DNA from: Oscillospiraceae bacterium
Lineage (GTDB): Bacteria > Bacillota > Clostridia > Oscillospirales > UBA929
Direction of reading: 5' to 3'
Assembly: GCA_009777255.1 (NCBI GenBank)
Contig: WRMG01000010.1
Span: 1-36,005, forward strand
DNA length: 36,005 nt
The notes beneath the pieces are model-generated. The model saw only the letters and a list, made by a program, of their open reading frames with translations. It was not told where the DNA came from and did no database searches. Within the stretch, counting starts at the first letter, position 1. Each line of letters starts with the position of its first letter. This document shows, one piece after another, positions 18,921-27,258 of this stretch. The translations under genes and the position numbers were made by a program.

Positions 18921-18963
18921 CCCTCTTTCGTAAAGAGGGTGGCCCCGCAGGGCCGGGTGTTTT
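18921..18963 (+). repeat. Repeat-derived double hairpin in the hfq leader
   Basis: CCCTCTTT-CGT-AAAGAGGG (18921-18939), then GGCCC-CGCA-GGGCC (18941-18954), then GGGCCGGGTGTTTT, also found at 17397-17410 in mutL. Confidence 0.7.
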
Positions 18964-19012
18964 ATACGAACCCCTCCGCGGGGAGTTGCCGTAATCGGAA
19001 GAGGTGATAAAA

Positions 19013-19258
19013 ATGATTAAACAGACCAACCATCAGGATACCTTCCTCAACTACGCGCGCAAAGAGCATGTGCCGGTCACAATGTTTCTTGTCAGCGGGT
19101 TTCAGATCAAAGGCACCGTTAAAGGCTTCGACAACTTTACGGTGGTAATGGACTCCGAGGGGCGGCAGCAGCTTATCTACAAGCACGCCATCTCGACGAT
19201 CGTGCCCGCGCGCCCGATCCCGCTCAACCTCGACGACAGCGCCGCCGGACTTGTATGA
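19013..19258 (+). CDS. hfq: RNA chaperone Hfq
   Basis: [61 protein letters not shown] with GAAGAGG upstream. Confidence 0.96.
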   Translation: MIKQTNHQDTFLNYARKEHVPVTMFLVSGFQIKGTVKGFDNFTVVMDSEGRQQLIYKHAISTIVPARPIPLNLDDSAAGLV

Positions 19259-20475
19259 AACGCTCGTGGATACTGTCCTTCGTCTCGTTCCTGTTAGTGG
19301 GCTTCGTGACCGTCTACATGGGGTATCATATCATCACGGCGCTCGCCGACCCGCTAAGAACCGTCGAGGCCGTGGTTTTCGTGATAGAGGACGTGATCCC
19401 CGCCAACGGCTGGTTCACGCGTGACGAGGAGCTGATTACGCGCGCGGACGGCATAACGATGCCGGCGGTGAAAAACGGCGAACGCCTCGCAAAGGGCGAC
19501 ACGGCGTTCTACATATACCAAAACCGCGCCGCTATCGAGCTTGCCGACAGCCTTTCCGAGCTGAGCCGCCGTATCGGCGATATGGAATACGTCGCCGAGC
19601 ATACGGCGGCGAACATCGACGTGTCGCAGCTGGACAGGCTTATTTACGCGCGCGTCACGGACATGCTTAACGCCCGCGACTCCGGCGACCGCGTGTCCGT
19701 GCTGGACCAAGGGCTGGAGTTTAAGTCGCTGGTATTCAGGAGAGAACACACGTACGGGCGCGGCGCGGATCTCAGCGATACGCTGACGGGGCTTAAAGCG
19801 CGCGAACGCGCCCTCCGCGCCGAGCGTGAAACGGCGGTGTCGGACATAAAAGCCGAGCGCTCCGGCATATTCACCACCGAGGTAGACGGCTTCGAGGAGG
19901 TTTTCACCATGGCCTCCCTCGACGATATAACGCTCGCCGTATTCCAAAACCCGCCGGGCGACGCCGCCCTCGTGCGTGACAACATGGGCAAACAGGCGGA
20001 CGGCTTCTCATGGGGCCACATAATCTCAATCCCCGAGGACGACGCCCGCTTCCTCAAAGAGGGCCAAGCCCTCACCCTGCGCTTTACCGACTCCGCCCGC
20101 ACAACGGTGGACTTCAGAATAAGGCGCATACATTTTGAAGAAGGCCAGGCGCTCATATCACTCACGGCAAACACCAACAAAGCCGAGTTTATCAACACAA
20201 GACGCCTGCCCAGCGACGTCATACTGGACACATACAGCGGCCTGCGCGTCCCCAAAGAGGCGATACGGCTGAACGCGGACGGACGCACGGGCGTCTACTG
20301 CCTCATGGGCAGCCGCGCCGTGTTCAAGCCCGTAGACATAATCAGCGAACGCGACAACTACTATCTGGCCGCGTTCGATCCGGTGACCGCGGGCGCGTCG
20401 CAGCTGCTGCCCGCCGATAAAATGATAATAGGCGCAAAGGATATATACGATGGGAAAGTATACTCGGACAATTAA
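19255..20475 (+). CDS. HlyD-family adaptor-like membrane protein
   Basis: N-terminal [41 protein letters not shown]-terminal barrel-like region [36 protein letters not shown] overlap with hfq. Confidence 0.7.
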   Translation: MKRSWILSFVSFLLVGFVTVYMGYHIITALADPLRTVEAVVFVIEDVIPANGWFTRDEELITRADGITMPAVKNGERLAKGDTAFYIYQNRAAIELADSLSELSRRIGDMEYVAEHTAANIDVSQLDRLIYARVTDMLNARDSGDRVSVLDQGLEFKSLVFRREHTYGRGADLSDTLTGLKARERALRAERETAVSDIKAERSGIFTTEVDGFEEVFTMASLDDITLAVFQNPPGDAALVRDNMGKQADGFSWGHIISIPEDDARFLKEGQALTLRFTDSARTTVDFRIRRIHFEEGQALISLTANTNKAEFINTRRLPSDVILDTYSGLRVPKEAIRLNADGRTGVYCLMGSRAVFKPVDIISERDNYYLAAFDPVTAGASQLLPADKMIIGAKDIYDGKVYSDN

Positions 20476-21136
20476 CGAAATCCACGAAAAAATAAAAACC
20501 GCCGCCGCCGGCCGCGAGCCCGGCGGCATAACGCTTGTAGCGGCGACAAAAACGCGCTCCGCCGGAGAGATTCAGGCCGCCATAGCCTCGGGTATCCGCG
20601 TCTGCGGCGAAAACCGCGTTCAGGAAATGCTGCGGAAAATCAAAGAGAACGCCTACCGCGGCGCCCAGCTGCACTTCATCGGACACCTGCAAACCAACAA
20701 GGTCAAAGACGTCGTGGGCCGCGTGTCGCTTATCCAGTCCGTTGATTCCCTAAAGCTGGCCCAGGCGATAGACAAAGCGGCGAAAGCCCTGAATATAAAG
20801 CAGGACATACTTCTGGAAGTCAAGCTCGGCGGTGAGCCGAATAAAAAAGGATTCCCGCCCGACGAATTGTCGGATATTGTAAAAATAATCACACGATTTG
20901 AGAATATTGTGGTCAGGGGGCTAATGACTATACCACCTGTTGGGTCTGACGAACATCCGGTTATAAAATATTTTCAACAATTACATAAAATTTATGTTGA
21001 CATAACACCAAAATTATTGGATAATGGTCATAATCACATCTTGTCCATGGGGATGAGCGGCGACTATGAATACGCCGTATCCGCCGGAGCTACGATGGTG
21101 CGGGTCGGTTCGGCTATTTTTGGCGAGCGCTTATAA
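20450..21136 (+). CDS. yggS: YggS/PROSC family PLP homeostasis protein
   Basis: ITLVAATKTRSAGEIQAAI, CGENRVQEM, LHFIGHLQTNKVKDV, VRGLMTIPP, LSMGMSGDYEYAVSAGATMVRVGSAIFG. Confidence 0.95.
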   Translation: MGKYTRTINEIHEKIKTAAAGREPGGITLVAATKTRSAGEIQAAIASGIRVCGENRVQEMLRKIKENAYRGAQLHFIGHLQTNKVKDVVGRVSLIQSVDSLKLAQAIDKAAKALNIKQDILLEVKLGGEPNKKGFPPDELSDIVKIITRFENIVVRGLMTIPPVGSDEHPVIKYFQQLHKIYVDITPKLLDNGHNHILSMGMSGDYEYAVSAGATMVRVGSAIFGERL

Positions 21137-21159
21137 TTTTTTAGTGGAGGGACACAAAA

Positions 21160-21585
21160 ATGGGTATCATAGACGGATTGCTCAGGCTTACCAGACCTTA
21201 TACAGAGGACGACGACGAAGGCATCGAGATAGTTTCGCGGCCCGCGAGAAACGAACCCGACTATTCGGCGGACACAAAAAGCGGAAAGGTGGTCAAGATA
21301 CATACCACAACGCAGCTTCAGGTCATGCTGATGAAACCCGACAGGTTTGAAAGCGCCGCCGAGGTTGCCGACCATCTGCGCGAAAAGCGCACCGTCGTAC
21401 TGAACCTGGAATCCGCCAACAAGGAGATCTCGCGCCGCCTTATCGACTTTTTAAGCGGCGTGGCCTACGCGCAGGAGGGCAAGATCAAAAAGGTCGCAAA
21501 CTCCACATATATAATAACGCCTTACAACGTCGATATACTGGGCGACCTGCTCGACGAACTAGAAAGCTCCGGCATGTACTTCTGA
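21160..21585 (+). CDS. sepF: Cell division protein SepF
   Basis: DUF552 core EVADHLREKRTVVLNLESANKEISRRLIDFLSGVAYAQEGKIKKVANSTYIITPYNVDI; adjacent to yggS and divIVA. Confidence 0.94.
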   Translation: MGIIDGLLRLTRPYTEDDDEGIEIVSRPARNEPDYSADTKSGKVVKIHTTTQLQVMLMKPDRFESAAEVADHLREKRTVVLNLESANKEISRRLIDFLSGVAYAQEGKIKKVANSTYIITPYNVDILGDLLDELESSGMYF

Positions 21586-21655
21586 CAATGAACAATTAAC
21601 AGTTAACAATGAACAATTATTGTGATTTTAATTGTTAATTGTACATTGTTCATTG
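21586..21655. repeat. Long AT-rich imperfect inverted repeat (AACAATTAAC type)
   Basis: Left arm CAATGAACAATTAACAGTTAACAAT (21586-21610) pairs at 22/25 positions with 21631-21655; 20-nt loop. Confidence 0.8.
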
Positions 21656-21681
21656 TTAATTGACCGACTGGGGGTGAAGAT

Positions 21682-22461
21682 TTGCTTACGCCGCAGGAAT
21701 TACAGGGCAGAACCTTTGAAAAAGCGATTTTCGGCGGATACGATATGGACGGCGTGGACAAGTTTCTCGAAACGGTCACCGCCGACTATACTTCTCTTTT
21801 TAAGGAAAACGCCACGCTGAAAAACAAGCTGAAGGTTCTGGTGGACAAAATAGAGGAATACCGCAGCGTTGACGACGTGATGCGCCAAATGGCGCTCAAA
21901 GCGCAGAAAGAGTCAACCGAGGTGATTGAGCGCGCCCAAAAACAGGCCGAGGAGCTGATCTCATCGGCTCACATAGCCGTCTCCGACCACAAGCGCGGCA
22001 TCCGCTCCGAGATAGAACGGGAGGAGGCCCGCCTCGACTCGGTCAAGCGGGAGACAATCAAATTCGTCAGCCATCTGCGCGAGCTTTACACTAAAGAGAT
22101 CGAGCTGCTCGCCGCCATACCCTCGCTGCCCGTCGATGAAACCCCCAAGTCAAAACGCCAAAACACCGCCGCCGCCGCCGCAAAGGACATAGACGACTCG
22201 GTACAGGCGGAAATAGCCAAAAACATCGAGAGCGAGGTTAAACCCGAGTCTGCCGCCTCTCCGCCGCCACCGCCCGCCGAGAGCGGCGGGGAAGAACCGT
22301 TGCTGCCGTCCGAAGCCAAGACATACGAGGTTCAGTTCGGAAGTGGCGGCGAATCCGACCTCTCCGACATCTGGAAGCCCGAGGAGGACACCGTGGCGCC
22401 CAAGCCCCGCACAAACTTCGACGATTTGGAAATGGAGTTCGGCCCTAACTACAAAAACTGA
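21682..22461 (+). CDS. divIVA: DivIVA domain-containing protein
   Basis: LTPQELQGRTFEKAIFGGYDMDGVDKFLETVTADY followed by coiled coil. TTG start with GGGGGTGAAG upstream. Confidence 0.9.
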   Translation: MLTPQELQGRTFEKAIFGGYDMDGVDKFLETVTADYTSLFKENATLKNKLKVLVDKIEEYRSVDDVMRQMALKAQKESTEVIERAQKQAEELISSAHIAVSDHKRGIRSEIEREEARLDSVKRETIKFVSHLRELYTKEIELLAAIPSLPVDETPKSKRQNTAAAAAKDIDDSVQAEIAKNIESEVKPESAASPPPPPAESGGEEPLLPSEAKTYEVQFGSGGESDLSDIWKPEEDTVAPKPRTNFDDLEMEFGPNYKN

Positions 22462-22538
22462 ACGCGTGGGCGGGTTATATCCCGCCCATCGAAAAAAATA
22501 ACGCAGGGGCGGGGTTCCATCCCCGCCCGTCGTAAAAT
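22461..22538. repeat. Two tandem ~39-bp hairpin units upstream of ileS
   Basis: GGGCGGG-TTATAT-CCCGCCC (22468-22487) and GGGCGGGG-TTCCAT-CCCCGCCC (22507-22528), each preceded by AACGC. Confidence 0.7.
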
Positions 22539-22554
22539 TCAGGGAGAAATTATT

Positions 22555-25266
22555 ATGGACTACAATGCCACCCTGCACCTGCCCAAGACCGAGTTCCCCA
22601 TGCGCGCCGGCCTGCCCAAGCGCGAACCCGTCCAGCTGAAAGAGTGGGAGGACGCGGGCGCCTATGAGAGAATAATGGAGCGGAACGAGGGCAAGCCCCT
22701 CTTTATTTTGCATGACGGCCCTCCATACGCCAACGGCGACATCCACATCGGGACCGCTATGAACAAGATACTGAAGGATATAATCATCCGCTATAAAAAC
22801 ATGACGGGCTGCAAAGCGCCGTACGTCCCCGGCTGGGACACCCACGGCCTGCCCATCGAGAGCGCGATGCTCAAAAAGCACAAGCTGGAGGATGTCTCAA
22901 CCGCCGAGTTCCGCGACAAATGCCGCGAATTTGCCGAAACCTTTGTGGACAGGCAGCGCGAGCAGTTCAAGCGACTGGGCGTCATGGGCGAATGGGACGA
23001 CCCGTACCTGACCTACAAGCCCGAGTACGAGGCGGTCCAGATAGAAGTGTTCGGCGAAATGGCGAAAAAAGGCTATATCTACAAAGGGCTCCGGCCCGTT
23101 TACTGGTGCGCCCGGGACAAGACGGCGCTGGCCGAGGCCGAGATAGAATATAAAGACGTCGGCAACGAATCCATCTACGTCGGCTTCAGGCTAAAAGACG
23201 ACAAGGGCAAGCTCTCGCGCTATTTCCCCGCCGATAAAATCAGCTTTATCATATGGACGACCACGACATGGACGCTGCCCGGCAACCTCGCGATCTGCCT
23301 CAACCCCGAGCTGGATTACATTTTGGTAAAATCCGGCGAAGAGGCGTATATAATCGCCAAAGAGCTGCTCGGCCCCGTCAAGGAAGCCATCGGCTGGGAC
23401 GGCGCGGAGATTCTCACAACGCTGAAAGGCGCGGAGCTTGAATACATGACCGCCCGCCACCCGTTCTACGACCGCGAAAGCCTTGTCATTCTCGGCGAAC
23501 ATGTCACGGCCGACAGCGGCACGGGCTGTGTGCATACCGCGCCCGGCCACGGCGCCGACGACTTCTATATCGGCCGGAAATACAATCTGCCGGTCGTCAC
23601 GCCCGTCGATAACGGCGGCGTCATGACCGCCGACGCGGGCGAGTTTGCCGGCATGTTCTACGCCAAGGCGCAAAAGGCAATACTGGAAAACCTACGGGCC
23701 TCCGGCGCGTTGCTGGCGCAAAAGCATATCGAACACAGCTACGCCCACTGCTGGCGCTGCAAAAGCCCCATACTGTTCCGCGCGACCGAGCAGTGGTTCG
23801 CCTCGGTAGACGCGATGAAGGAACGCGCGATCGAGGAGATCGGCAAAATCAAATGGATGCCCGCGTGGGGCGAGGAGCGCATGACCTCCATGATACGCGA
23901 ACGCAGCGACTGGTGCATCTCGCGCCAGCGCAAATGGGGCGTGCCGCTGCCTATATTCTACTGCGAAAGCTGTAACAAGCCGCTGATAAACGACGCGTCG
24001 ATAAAAGCCGTCGCGGACCTGTTCCGCGAAAAAGGCTCAAACGCGTGGTACGAAACCGCCGCCGCAGACATACTGCCGCAAGGCACCGCCTGCGAATGCG
24101 GGCACACGTCGTTCTGTAAGGAAACCGACATCATGGACGTTTGGTTCGACTCGGGCAGCTCCCACGCCGCCGTGCTGAAAGCAAGGGATAACCTCAGACA
24201 CCCCGCCGACCTCTACCTCGAGGGCAACGACCAGTACCGCGGGTGGTTCAACTCATCACTGCTGGTATCCGTCGCGGTGTTCGGCAGCGCCCCGTACAGA
24301 CAGGTTATCTCCAGCGGCTGGACGGTGGACGGCGAGGGCAGAAAAATGTCAAAATCCCTGGGCAACACGGTATCTCCCATAGACGTCGTTAACAAATACG
24401 GCGCCGACATCCTGCGCCTCTGGGTATCCTCGGCGAACTATCAGGAGGATATGCGCATATCCGACGCCATGTTCGCCCAGCTCAGCGAGAGCTACCTGAA
24501 AATCCGCAACACGGCGCGCTTCCTGCTCGGCAACCTCGCGGGCTACAACCCCGCCGACCCCGTGCCGCTCTCTGAAATGCTGCCGCTCGACCGCTGGGCG
24601 CTGTCAAGGCTCAACGACCTGACGCAAAAGGTAAACGCCGCCTATGACAACTACACCTTCTACACGGTCTACCACGCTCTGCACAACTTCTGCGTAACGG
24701 ATCTCTCGAACTTCTACCTCGACATAATAAAGGATCGGCTTTACTGCGACGGGGGCCTGCCGCGCAAATCCGCGCAGACCGCGCTGTATATGCTGCTGGG
24801 CGGCCTTACGCGCCTGATGGCGCCGATCCTCTGCTTCACCGCCGACGAGATATTCTCATACACCCAAACGGCGGATGATACCCAGAGCGTATTCCTGACG
24901 GACATGCCGCGGTATGACGAAAGCCTGAAGCTCTCGGCGGAACAGGCGCTGTTCTGGGACAAAGCCATCGAACTGCGTGACGCCGTAAATCTGGAGCTGG
25001 AGAAGAAACGCGCGGACAAGGTCATCGGCAAGGCGCTGGAGGCGCATGTCACACTCACGCTGGACGCCGCCTCATACGAGCTGTTTAAGGACGCCGACCT
25101 GAAAACCATCCTGATAGTATCACAGGTAACGCTCAAAAAGGGCGAAGCCGTTGAGATTGTGGTGGAACGCGCCGGCGGCGAAAAGTGCGCGCGCTGCTGG
25201 TGCTTCGGCGGCGATGTAACAGACGGCCTGTGCCCCCGCTGCACGGGGATGGTAAAAGAGAAATAA
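22555..25266 (+). CDS. ileS: Isoleucyl-tRNA synthetase
   Basis: HDGPPYANGDIHIGTAMNKILKD, PGWDTHGLPIE, KMSKSLGN, C-terminal zinc finger CARCWCFGGDVTDGLCPRC. Confidence 0.98.
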   Translation: MDYNATLHLPKTEFPMRAGLPKREPVQLKEWEDAGAYERIMERNEGKPLFILHDGPPYANGDIHIGTAMNKILKDIIIRYKNMTGCKAPYVPGWDTHGLPIESAMLKKHKLEDVSTAEFRDKCREFAETFVDRQREQFKRLGVMGEWDDPYLTYKPEYEAVQIEVFGEMAKKGYIYKGLRPVYWCARDKTALAEAEIEYKDVGNESIYVGFRLKDDKGKLSRYFPADKISFIIWTTTTWTLPGNLAICLNPELDYILVKSGEEAYIIAKELLGPVKEAIGWDGAEILTTLKGAELEYMTARHPFYDRESLVILGEHVTADSGTGCVHTAPGHGADDFYIGRKYNLPVVTPVDNGGVMTADAGEFAGMFYAKAQKAILENLRASGALLAQKHIEHSYAHCWRCKSPILFRATEQWFASVDAMKERAIEEIGKIKWMPAWGEERMTSMIRERSDWCISRQRKWGVPLPIFYCESCNKPLINDASIKAVADLFREKGSNAWYETAAADILPQGTACECGHTSFCKETDIMDVWFDSGSSHAAVLKARDNLRHPADLYLEGNDQYRGWFNSSLLVSVAVFGSAPYRQVISSGWTVDGEGRKMSKSLGNTVSPIDVVNKYGADILRLWVSSANYQEDMRISDAMFAQLSESYLKIRNTARFLLGNLAGYNPADPVPLSEMLPLDRWALSRLNDLTQKVNAAYDNYTFYTVYHALHNFCVTDLSNFYLDIIKDRLYCDGGLPRKSAQTALYMLLGGLTRLMAPILCFTADEIFSYTQTADDTQSVFLTDMPRYDESLKLSAEQALFWDKAIELRDAVNLELEKKRADKVIGKALEAHVTLTLDAASYELFKDADLKTILIVSQVTLKKGEAVEIVVERAGGEKCARCWCFGGDVTDGLCPRCTGMVKEK

Positions 25267-25367
25267 CTAACACCCCCTAATAAGCATTTTCTGCGCCGGC
25301 GCGCTCTGAGGCTGTGGCAAGCGTCCCGTCTTTGCAGGGCGAAAGGTTAAAGAGAGGAAAGAACGGC

Positions 25368-25859
25368 GTGAGGGAATTGCTCGCAAGAAAAAAGATGCGG
25401 TTACAGGATTATGATTATTCAAGCGCCGGATATTATTTCATTACGATATGCGTTAAGGACAAATATGAGCTGTTGGGCAAGGTGGTTGTAGGGGCGACCG
25501 TCCCCGGTCGCCCGCAAACCTTTCCATATGTTGAATTATCTGAAATAGGACAGGTTGTTGACATAGCGATAAACCACAATAACCGGAATCACGTTTCTGT
25601 TCCTAAATATGTTATAATGCCGAATCATATCCATATGATATTGATTTTGGGACAGGAAGCGGGCAACCGGGGACGGTCGCCCCTACAAGGAATTGTGCGT
25701 AGTATGAAGGCGTACATAACAAAACAAATCGGATATTCGATATGGCAGAAATCATTCCACGACCATATAATCCGAAACGAAGAAGAATACAGACGCATAT
25801 GGCGGTATATAGATGAAAACCCAGTGAAGTGGGAGGAGGATTGTTATTTTGTCGGATAA
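25368..25859 (+). CDS. REP-associated tyrosine transposase (RAYT; Y1_Tnp/IS200-like)
   Basis: YSSAGYYFITICVKDKYELLG, VIMPNHIHMILIL (HUH motif), IVRSMKAYITKQI, FHDHIIRNEEEYRRIWRYIDENPVKW. GTG 25368 with GAGAGG upstream preferred over the track start 25314. Confidence 0.9.
   Translation: MRELLARKKMRLQDYDYSSAGYYFITICVKDKYELLGKVVVGATVPGRPQTFPYVELSEIGQVVDIAINHNNRNHVSVPKYVIMPNHIHMILILGQEAGNRGRSPLQGIVRSMKAYITKQIGYSIWQKSFHDHIIRNEEEYRRIWRYIDENPVKWEEDCYFVG
25487..25687. repeat. Inverted pair of 27-bp REP-like palindromes inside the RAYT CDS
   Basis: TGTAGGGGCGACCGTCCCCGGTCGCCC (25487-25513) and its reverse complement (25661-25687), 26/27 identical, 147-bp spacer. Left copy has a perfect 8-bp stem GGGCGACC/GGTCGCCC. 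Confidence 0.9.
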
Positions 25860-25878
25860 AAATATATCCTTAATAAAA

Positions 25879-26337
25879 ATGATAAAACGTTATCTCATCT
25901 GCCTTTTGGGCATAGCCGGCATTATCGCGCTGGACCGCTGGCTGAAAGGCTGGAGCGCCGAGAATTTACAAGGAGCGGGAGGCCGCGGGCTTATCCCCAA
26001 TATAGTCGGGCTGAGATACGCGGAGAACCGCGGCGCGGCGTTCGGGATATTGCCGAATATGCGCTGGGCGTTTGTAATACTGGGAGCGGCCGTTATCGCC
26101 GCCGTCGTCTGGTTTGTTATCAAAGAGCGGGTGAAAAGCCCGTTTCTGCTGGCCGGGCTGACGCTGGTGGTTGGCGGCACGCTGGGGAACCTGATCGACC
26201 GCGCTCTGGACGGCTTTGTCGTGGACATGTTCGAGTTTTTGTTTGTCAGCTTCGCCATATTCAATGTCGCGGATATTGCGCTGACATTCGGCGGGATAAT
26301 CACATGCCTGTTTATTTTAGTCAAGAAGCCGATATAG
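25879..26337 (+). CDS. lspA: Lipoprotein signal peptidase (SPase II)
   Basis: Four TM helices; GLRYAENRGAAFGIL; catalytic Asp contexts GGTLGNLIDRAL and FNVADIALTFG. ATG 25879 preferred over TTG 25849. Confidence 0.93.
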   Translation: MIKRYLICLLGIAGIIALDRWLKGWSAENLQGAGGRGLIPNIVGLRYAENRGAAFGILPNMRWAFVILGAAVIAAVVWFVIKERVKSPFLLAGLTLVVGGTLGNLIDRALDGFVVDMFEFLFVSFAIFNVADIALTFGGIITCLFILVKKPI

Positions 26338-27173
26338 GCGAGCGTATCGACGTTTATCTGGCGCGCGGCGGGACTCTTTCCCGAAGCGCGCTTGCGCGTT
26401 TGCTGAAAGGCGGCGGCGTCCTCGTAAACGGCAGGCCCGTGCAGAAAAGCTACCGGCTAAGCGGCGGCGAGGAGATTGCCGTCAATATCCCCGAACCCGC
26501 GCCGTCCGCCGCGAAGCCCGAAAACATACCGCTGGATATTCTCTACGAGGACGGGCATTTGCTGGTGATCAACAAGCCGCGCGGGCTTGTGGTGCATCCC
26601 GGATCGGGCAATCCGACGGGCACTCTGGTAAACGCGCTTTTGAACCATTGCGGGGAGGAGTTATCGGGTATCGGCGGCGTAACGCGCCCGGGCATAGTGC
26701 ATAGACTGGATAAGGATACGCCGGGACTTATGCTTGCCGCGAAGAACGATTTCACTCATAACGCGCTGTGCGCCGCCCTGCAAAGACGTGAGATAACCCG
26801 CAAGTATATCTGTATTGTCAGGGGAACGCCGAAGCCCGAAAGCGGCGTTATTGAAGCCCCGATAGGCCGCCATCCCTCAAAGCGCACGCGTATGGCGGTT
26901 GTGCCGGACGGGCGGCCCGCGCTCACGCGTTACAGGCTTTTGGAGGAGTATTCCGGTTACAGCCGCGCCGAGTGTACTCTGGACACCGGACGCACGCACC
27001 AGATACGCGTGCATATGGCGCATATCGGGCATCCGATTCTGGGGGATCTGCTTTACGGCGGCGGCAAAGGCATAAACGGCTGGAACACCCAGATGCTTCA
27101 GGCGTATAAGCTGGGATTCAGGCATCCCGTGACGGGGGAGGAGCTGAAATTTGTCGCGGAATGTCTGTTCTGA
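26304..27173 (+). CDS. rluD: RluA/RluD-family 23S rRNA pseudouridine synthase
   Basis: N-terminal S4-like domain; LVINKPRGLVVHPGSGN; GIVHRLDKDTPGLMLAAKND; GRTHQIRVHMAHIGHPILGD. Overlaps lspA by 34 nt. Confidence 0.93.
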   Translation: MPVYFSQEADIGERIDVYLARGGTLSRSALARLLKGGGVLVNGRPVQKSYRLSGGEEIAVNIPEPAPSAAKPENIPLDILYEDGHLLVINKPRGLVVHPGSGNPTGTLVNALLNHCGEELSGIGGVTRPGIVHRLDKDTPGLMLAAKNDFTHNALCAALQRREITRKYICIVRGTPKPESGVIEAPIGRHPSKRTRMAVVPDGRPALTRYRLLEEYSGYSRAECTLDTGRTHQIRVHMAHIGHPILGDLLYGGGKGINGWNTQMLQAYKLGFRHPVTGEELKFVAECLF

Positions 27174-27191
27174 ATGTTTCACGTGAAACAT
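27174..27191. promoter_or_regulatory. parS-like centromere site
   Basis: ATGTTTCACGTGAAACAT, a perfect 18-bp palindrome containing TGTTTCACGTGAAACA (27175-27190), which matches the chromosomal parS consensus TGTTNCACGTGAAACA. Confidence 0.8.
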
Positions 27192-27204
27192 TTATTTTAC
27201 GGAT

Positions 27205-27234
27205 TTGACAAACTTAGCTCAAAAATAGTATAAT
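27205..27234 (+). promoter_or_regulatory. Candidate sigA-type promoter for the recJ-rel operon
   Basis: TTGACA (27205-27210), 18 nt, TATAAT (27229-27234). Confidence 0.7.
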
Positions 27235-27258
27235 GATTTTCAATAATGGAGGTTAAAA

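Noticed and set aside
22462-22554. Possible T-box riboswitch upstream of ileS
   Set aside because: Gap is under 100 nt, has no recognisable T-box sequence, and is filled by two GC hairpin units.
26877-27191. Minus-strand ORF beginning MFHVKH
   Set aside because: The start codon and MFHVKH come from the parS palindrome; the rest is antisense to rluD.
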